NCBI RefSeq assembly: GCF_030066995.1
Contig: NZ_JASJAP010000002.1
Span: forward strand, 186,001 to 250,000
Direction: 5' to 3'
Origin: Erythrobacter sp.
GTDB lineage: Bacteria > Pseudomonadota > Alphaproteobacteria > Sphingomonadales > Sphingomonadaceae
DNA length: 64,000 nt
Position 1 is the first letter of the stretch; every line of letters begins with the position of its first letter. The notes under the pieces are model-generated. The model was given only the letters and a program-made list of their open reading frames with translations, ran no database searches and was not told where the DNA came from. A program made the position numbers and the translations under genes. Positions 59,878 to 64,000 of the stretch are shown here, in pieces.

Positions 59878-60188
59878 CGTTCAAGTCCGTCTGCGCGTCT
59901 GTGTCACACTCGGCGCGCGCTTTAAGCGAAGCGGGCGCGCGCCGAAAGGGGCGGCGTGAGGGTTTCAGGACCGATTTCGGGAAGACACCGCGCCACCCGA
60001 GACCGGGTGGCAGTGGCTGACGCTTAGCGCGCGACCGACCGCCCCCGGATATCCCAGGGTGTAGTGGTCGTAGTCCGGGTGGACATCGCGATCAGCGCAC
60101 AAGCCATGGGAAGCGCTATAGGGCGCAAACCTTTCAAAGTCACCCTTTCGTTCAATAAGTACATCCGGAGAGGAGCGGTTCCTCGTTG
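59878..60188. other. Intergenic region between thrS and the membrane-protein operon
   Basis: No gene is supported. On the minus strand two open frames overlap between about 60000 and 60230, but neither has a convincing start, and their composition does not decide between them. A GCCACCC-GAGACC-GGGTGGC hairpin (59992-60011) has a perfect 7-bp stem. The thrS promoter is expected here. Confidence 0.45.
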
Positions 60189-60252
60189 ATTATGGAAAGT
60201 TTGCTTGACACCGACGAAACGGTATGACAAGTGTCCTTTCCATTATTGAAAG
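60189..60252 (+). promoter_or_regulatory. Repeat pair in front of the membrane/XRE operon
   Basis: ATTATGGAAAG (60189-60199) and ATTATTGAAAG (60242-60252) are near-identical direct repeats 53 bp apart; ATGGAAAG (60192-60199) and CTTTCCAT (60236-60243) also form an inverted pair. TTGACA lies between them at 60205-60210. This is a likely operator region, perhaps bound by the XRE regulator encoded in the operon. Inference. Confidence 0.4.
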
Positions 60253-60264
60253 GGAGCTTTACCA

Positions 60265-60441
60265 ATGCGTGTGGTTGCACAATCGCTTACCTGGGCCTGC
60301 GTCATCCTATTTGTCGCCCTTGTCCTGCACACGAACGGCGTCAGCGCCAGTGCGAGCACGGGGGTCGTCTTTGGCCTGGTCGGCGCGGCCTGGGGAACCC
60401 TCCAGTCCGAAAAGCCGTGCCCGGCCGGATGCCTGATGTGA
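60265..60441 (+). CDS. 58-residue membrane protein, first gene of the XRE-linked operon
   Basis: 58 residues from MRVVAQSLTWACVILF, preceded by AAAGGGAG 8 bp upstream. Two hydrophobic segments (about residues 5-21 and 32-48). The stop overlaps the start region of the next gene by 13 bases, or by four if the GTG at 60438 is used, which argues for a real, coupled gene. No family is recognised. Confidence 0.68.
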   Translation: MRVVAQSLTWACVILFVALVLHTNGVSASASTGVVFGLVGAAWGTLQSEKPCPAGCLM

Positions 60442-61082
60442 GCGGCGCGGCGTTCAAGAACAGGACGCGCGCCGCCGGCTTTCTGGGCCGCGGCCCGTGG
60501 TTCTGGTTGGGCATGACCTGTGCCTCGACCGCCGCGCTTGTCGGCCTCGCTCTTAGCGATGCGATCGAGAGCAAGGGGACCGTTTTCATCCTGTTTATCG
60601 TCCCGCTCCTTTCCATGGTGGCGATGGCGGTGTCGTTGCTCAGGCTGAACGAGGCAGGCTCGGGCAATTGCGTGCCCAAAGGCATCGCCCAACGCCGCTA
60701 TATCAAGCGCGTCGCCATCTTCACCTCGCTCTATCTTGCGACCTTTGCGTTCATGACCTTCGCCGACGAGGCCTTCGTCGTTCCGCTAGCCGGGCGCGTT
60801 GCGATCGCGCTGCTGCCGGGCCTTGCGGTGTCCGGCGTGTTCTGGGCGATCGCGCGCCTCATAATCGAGGAGCAGGACGAATTCCTGCGCATGCTGACGA
60901 TCCGCCAGACGCTCATCGCCTCGGGCTTCGCGCTCAGCCTCGCCTCGATCTGGGGGTTCCTGGAATCGGCCGATCTGGTCGTCCATCTTGACGCCTATTG
61001 GGTTGCCATCGCCTGGTTTTTCGGACTGCTTATCGGAGCCGGCGCAAATTTCGCGCAGCACGGCACCATGGGAGTGGCCTGA
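60429..61082 (+). CDS. Multi-pass membrane protein of the XRE-linked operon
   Basis: 217 residues from MPDVSGAAFKNRT; GTG at 60438 is an alternative. About six hydrophobic helices. The part from RYIKRVAIFTSL to the end resembles the next gene product: PGLAVSGVFWAIARLIIEEQDEF here, LPVIGVFWAVMRLLVEETDEY there, and then RQTLIAS against RQCLFAT. It therefore carries an extra N-terminal helix pair before a shared four-helix module. Function unknown. Confidence 0.8.
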   Translation: MPDVSGAAFKNRTRAAGFLGRGPWFWLGMTCASTAALVGLALSDAIESKGTVFILFIVPLLSMVAMAVSLLRLNEAGSGNCVPKGIAQRRYIKRVAIFTSLYLATFAFMTFADEAFVVPLAGRVAIALLPGLAVSGVFWAIARLIIEEQDEFLRMLTIRQTLIASGFALSLASIWGFLESADLVVHLDAYWVAIAWFFGLLIGAGANFAQHGTMGVA

Positions 61083-61085
61083 GCC

Positions 61086-61508
61086 ATGCCGAACCCGGCC
61101 TCCGCTGCAACCGGGCGCTACCTCAAACGCTTGGCCGTCCTGATGGCCCTCTACATGATCGCGGTGTTCGGCGTTGGCTGGACGTTCCGTACGATCCAGC
61201 CCGAAGGCCCGCTCGCCTTTGCGCTCGCCGTCGTTCCGGCTCTGCCTGTCATCGGCGTGTTCTGGGCGGTGATGCGGCTGCTGGTCGAGGAGACCGACGA
61301 ATACATCCGCTTTCTGTTTGTGCGTCAGTGCCTGTTCGCCACCGGCTTTTGCCTTGCCGTCGTGACGGTGTGGCAGTGGCTGCAAAACTACGAGGTTCTC
61401 CCGCCCGGAAATGGCGGGTTTGGCGCGGCCTTCTTCTGGTTTGTGGGGCTTGGGCTTGGCGCTGTGTTCAACCGCGTGACCGAGGGCCACTGGGGGCAAC
61501 GCGAGTGA
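61086..61508 (+). CDS. Four-helix membrane protein, paralogue of the preceding product
   Basis: 140 residues. RYLKRLAVLMALYM, VIGVFWAVMRLLVEETDEYIRF and the C-terminal FFWFVGLGLGAVFN align well with the second half of the preceding gene product, so a duplication is likely. It starts three bases after the preceding stop and ends overlapping the XRE start (GTGA). Small membrane proteins coupled to short XRE regulators occur widely, but this family is not one I can name. Confidence 0.8.
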   Translation: MPNPASAATGRYLKRLAVLMALYMIAVFGVGWTFRTIQPEGPLAFALAVVPALPVIGVFWAVMRLLVEETDEYIRFLFVRQCLFATGFCLAVVTVWQWLQNYEVLPPGNGGFGAAFFWFVGLGLGAVFNRVTEGHWGQRE

Positions 61509-61702
61509 AGAACAGACTAAAGGTCCTGCGCGCCGAGCGCGAGTGGTCGCAGCAGGATCTCGCCGATCGCCTCGGCGTTTCGCGCCAGAGTGTCAACGCG
61601 ATAGAGAAAGGCCGCTACGACCCCTCGCTGCCGCTCGCCTTCAGCATTGCAGAGGTGTTCGAGCTGCCGATCGAGGCGATCTTCAGCCGCGATATGGGTT
61701 GA
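61505..61702 (+). CDS. Small XRE-family helix-turn-helix regulator
   Basis: 65 residues, GTG start overlapping the previous stop (GTGA). MKNRLKVLRAEREWSQQDLADRLGVSRQSVNAIEKGRYDPSLPLA is a complete Cro/C1-type HTH, followed by FEIAEVF-like tail IAEVFELPIEAIF. Such 65-70-residue regulators usually follow a membrane protein gene. It probably controls its own operon through the repeats at 60189-60252. Confidence 0.9.
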   Translation: MKNRLKVLRAEREWSQQDLADRLGVSRQSVNAIEKGRYDPSLPLAFSIAEVFELPIEAIFSRDMG

Positions 61703-61849
61703 GATTTCACACCGTAAACCCGCGTTCACGCGGCCTCCGCTCGCGCTCGGGAGCAGGCGATTTAGGGGGTGAGAAGCGGATGGTCGAGCAATGGCCGAGA
61801 GGTCGGGCAACGCGCCGTGGCTCCGGCGCTCTTTCCCAAAGCCTTCACG

Positions 61850-62296
61850 CTAGGTCTGACTGTAATGATCCTTCCATTGCGATCGCACCTCCAGCTCAGA
61901 GAGGCCCTGATCGTATGCAGGGGAGACCAACGGCATCGACGAGCTAACGTCCATCACGATCACCGAATTGATGTCTGACACGGCTCCTTTGGACCGCAAG
62001 AACTCGACCAATTGTTCGAACATTTTCCCTTCGGCAAGAACAACGCATTCGCCCTTGAACCGGAAGCCCTTGCGAGAGAAGTGATCAACCACATTCAATT
62101 CGGCGACGGGTTGATGCAACAAGTTAGAGACAGTGCCGGGAGAGCGGATTTCGCCAATCACGATCTGCCGTTCATTGAGAACGAATGTCAGACCTTTGGG
62201 GGACAGGTTCGGGGTGCCGTCCGGACACACTGTGGCCAAAAAGCCAAGGCGCTGATCGGCAACGAATTTTTCAATCTCGCTCGTAAGCTCCATCAC
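61850..62296 (-). CDS. Pyridoxamine 5'-phosphate oxidase-like FMN protein
   Basis: 148 residues. The split-barrel flavin fold is suggested by LGFLATVCPDGTPNLSPKGLTFV and GRPGTV-like IRSPGTVSNLLH and FRFKGECVV. Members bind FMN or haem and have diverse reactions. Its codons look lower in GC than the neighbours (for example the 3' half), so it may be an acquired gene; I could not measure this. Confidence 0.88.
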   Translation of the reverse strand: MMELTSEIEKFVADQRLGFLATVCPDGTPNLSPKGLTFVLNERQIVIGEIRSPGTVSNLLHQPVAELNVVDHFSRKGFRFKGECVVLAEGKMFEQLVEFLRSKGAVSDINSVIVMDVSSSMPLVSPAYDQGLSELEVRSQWKDHYSQT

Positions 62297-62430
62297 GCTC
62301 GATATTTACACCAGATCCGGGCTGACGGAAACCGGGAGGGTCGAGCGGCGTCAGCCGCAGTCTCAGCGAAACCCGATGTGTGTGATCGAGGGTTGCAAGC
62401 CGACAGCCCGCATCCGCGCTCAGGTCGTCC

Positions 62431-62470
62431 CTTGCCTCAGCCCCTTGCCTCAGCCCCTTACCTCAGGCCC
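62431..62470. repeat. 13-bp tandem repeat at the end of the phoD-like gene
   Basis: Two exact copies of CTTGCCTCAGCCC (62431-62443, 62444-62456) are followed by a diverged third, CTTACCTCAGGCCC, which contains the stop codon of the phosphatase gene on the minus strand. Copy number change here would alter the region just after the gene. Confidence 0.55.
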
Positions 62471-64000
62471 CTTGGCGCTTCGCCCCCGCCGCGACGCTCG
62501 CGCGCTTGGTGCCGGCCAGCTTTGTCGAGCGCTCCTTGATGCCGGCCACAAAGCGCCATTCGCTGGTCGCCGTCGTCGGGGTCAGTTCGACCACCATATA
62601 GCCGCGCTGAGAGGTGTCGGCCCACAGCAATTCGTCGTTCTCTTCGACCAGCGCGCCCGCAATGGTGGGAGGCGGGACCATCGACAGGTAGCTTTCGAAA
62701 CCGGGCGAACTGACCGAACAGGTGGCGAACTCGACGCCGACCGCGGCTCCATCCTGCGCGAGATCGAAATTCCACGCATTGTGCGTGTCGCCCGCGAGCA
62801 CGACAAGGTTGGCATCGGCTTCGAGGCTGGCTTTGAACAGCCGCTCGCGCGCGGCGGGATAGCCGTCCCAGGCGTCCATGTTCTGCGGCAGGCCCGCTTT
62901 GCTCGCCATCGCGGCGGCGGTGAAACGGCGTTTGGCGAAATCGGGCACGTTCTCGCCCAGCAGGTCCATCATCGATGTCGGAGAGGAAACCTTGCCGATC
63001 AGCACCTGCTGGACCAGCACCTGCCACGTCGCGCCGCGTGTGCTCGACGCGGCAAGCCCATCGAACAGCCATTGCTCCTGCGCAGCGCCCAGCAGCTGAC
63101 GCTCGGGATCGGCGTAGTCGCCATCGCGAAACGCGGTCAGCGAGGCAATCATGGCCTCGGGCGTTTGCTTGCCCGCAAACAGCTTTTCGAGGCTGAATTG
63201 CTCCTCGCGCCCTTCCAGCCGCGTGTCGATCCGGAACAGCGTGGCGAGATCGCCGATATCGTAGGCGGCGTAGGGCTCATCCGAGATCGGCATCCATTCG
63301 CGGTAAACCCGCTTGGCGATGGCCTTGCGCGCCTCCCAGCTGCCTTCGGTTTCCGGCTGGTGGTTTTGCGCGCCCTCTTTCCAGCTGTCGTTGGCGCTTT
63401 CGTGATCGTCCCACACGCTGATCATCGGCAGCACCTGGTGGATGCGCTGCAAGTCGGGATCGGCGCGATAGGTCGCGTAGCGCAGGCGATAGTCGGCGAG
63501 CGTGATGATCTCGTGCTGCGGCTCAAGATCGCGGTCGGGATGCTTCTGCCCGGGCGAGGGATAGGTGGCGCCCCCGTATTCGTAAATGTAATCGCCAAGG
63601 TGCACGGCGAGATCGCAATCGTTGGCTTGGGCTGCGTGGGCGTAGGCGTTGAACCAGCCAAAGCCGTAATTGGAGCAGGAGAAGACCGCCATGCGAAACT
63701 TCCCCGTAGGCCCCAGGGGCAGCGTGCGCGTGCGGCCCACCGGAGAGCTGGTGCCGTCGGGCGCGATGAAGCGGTAGAAGTACCAGCGACCGGGCTCCAA
63801 CCCGTTAGCGATGGCCTTCGCGCACCAGTCGCGGCTGGGGCTCGCTGTTGCGAGGCCTTCGGAGACGGGGCGGGCGAAGTCCTCGCTGGCCGAAACCTGC
63901 CATTCGAGCTGGGTGTCCGCCTCGCCGACAAAGCGGGTCCACAGCAGAACTCTGGTCGCCTGCGGCTCTCCGCTTGCAACACTGTGCGTGAACCCGGTGC
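62463..64000 (-). CDS. PhoD-family alkaline phosphatase/phosphodiesterase, N-terminus outside window
   Basis: The frame is open to the end of the window, giving at least 512 residues; the ATG-like codon at 63800 is internal. Beyond it, VASGEPQATRVLLWTR matches the PhoD N-terminal domain. The C-terminal metallophosphoesterase part has HLGDYIYEYGG, WDDHESAND, and VVLAGDTHNAW, the metal-binding motifs of the family. PhoD proteins are usually exported by Tat and cleave phosphate mono- or diesters; the signal, if any, is outside this window. Confidence 0.93.
   Translation of the reverse strand, partial: TGFTHSVASGEPQATRVLLWTRFVGEADTQLEWQVSASEDFARPVSEGLATASPSRDWCAKAIANGLEPGRWYFYRFIAPDGTSSPVGRTRTLPLGPTGKFRMAVFSCSNYGFGWFNAYAHAAQANDCDLAVHLGDYIYEYGGATYPSPGQKHPDRDLEPQHEIITLADYRLRYATYRADPDLQRIHQVLPMISVWDDHESANDSWKEGAQNHQPETEGSWEARKAIAKRVYREWMPISDEPYAAYDIGDLATLFRIDTRLEGREEQFSLEKLFAGKQTPEAMIASLTAFRDGDYADPERQLLGAAQEQWLFDGLAASSTRGATWQVLVQQVLIGKVSSPTSMMDLLGENVPDFAKRRFTAAAMASKAGLPQNMDAWDGYPAARERLFKASLEADANLVVLAGDTHNAWNFDLAQDGAAVGVEFATCSVSSPGFESYLSMVPPPTIAGALVEENDELLWADTSQRGYMVVELTPTTATSEWRFVAGIKERSTKLAGTKRASVAAGAKRQGA

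Noticed and set aside
60024..60230. Short minus-strand frame between thrS and the XRE-linked operon
   Set aside because: No good start or ribosome-binding site, and another overlapping frame is equally open; kept as noncoding.

Overview
The window is a stretch of chromosome from a high-GC alphaproteobacterium, most likely order Sphingomonadales and probably family Erythrobacteraceae. That is inferred from gene families and gene order: the DUF3576-leuS-lptE-holA block, RNase D-lptC-lptA, exosortase-A-associated glycan genes, several thiolase/MaoC genes, and sphingomonad-type intergenic repeats. No species can be named from the sequence alone. Coding density is about 90 %. I found no rRNA, tRNA, CRISPR array, prophage or insertion sequence.

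Layout. 1-4.15 kb: an acyl-CoA degradation operon (acyl-CoA dehydrogenase cut by the window edge, class III CoA-transferase, thiolase, HTD2-like hydratase). 4.2-8.9 kb: an SPFH/ribbon-helix-helix pair, PPK2, phenylalanine hydroxylase, a small membrane protein and uppP. 9-17.3 kb: an MsbA-like ABC exporter, PHA depolymerase phaZ behind a PhaR-like palindrome, a nitronate monooxygenase-like protein, a secreted Ntn-hydrolase, a DinB protein, a thiolase and a MaoC hydratase. 17.4-21.7 kb: divergent exosortase-A-associated glycan genes (O-ligase, small protein, glycosyltransferase) and an unknown membrane protein. 22-28.8 kb: gltB and gltD separated by a REP-like element, then a P-loop ATPase. 28.8-38.9 kb: ung, RNase D, lptC-lptA, an undecaprenyl-phosphate sugar transferase, holA, lptE, leuS, DUF3576 and a secreted, possibly outer-membrane protein.

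39-45.6 kb: phaB, a RidA-like protein, a tandem PilZ protein, a LuxR-HTH/DUF4019 regulator with an apparent frameshift, a ribbon-helix-helix protein, an unknown secreted protein, murA and galU. 45.6-51.4 kb: a hairpin cluster with a (GGGGA)4 tract, the yqiJ-yqiK-like flotillin pair, and a P450/acyl-CoA ligase pair. 51.6-59.9 kb: glnE, bcp, a DUF455 ferritin-like protein and an M23 peptidase on the minus strand with a strong terminator, agmatine deiminase, and thrS. 60.2-64 kb: a compact operon of three membrane proteins plus a small XRE regulator, a PNPOx-like protein, and a PhoD-family phosphatase running off the window.

The genes fall into four themes: acyl-CoA and polyhydroxybutyrate metabolism (phaZ, phaB, two thiolases); envelope building (uppP, murA, lptA/C/E, galU, sugar transferase, O-ligase, M23 peptidase); nitrogen assimilation (gltBD, glnE); and membrane microdomain or stress proteins (two SPFH proteins). 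The least understood pieces are the 60.3-61.7 kb membrane/XRE operon, the 42.0-43.25 kb secreted protein, the 38.2 kb secreted protein and the SPFH-RHH pair. Nothing in the window is, on sequence alone, a clearly new biological system. The 60.3-61.7 kb operon is the best candidate for follow-up.
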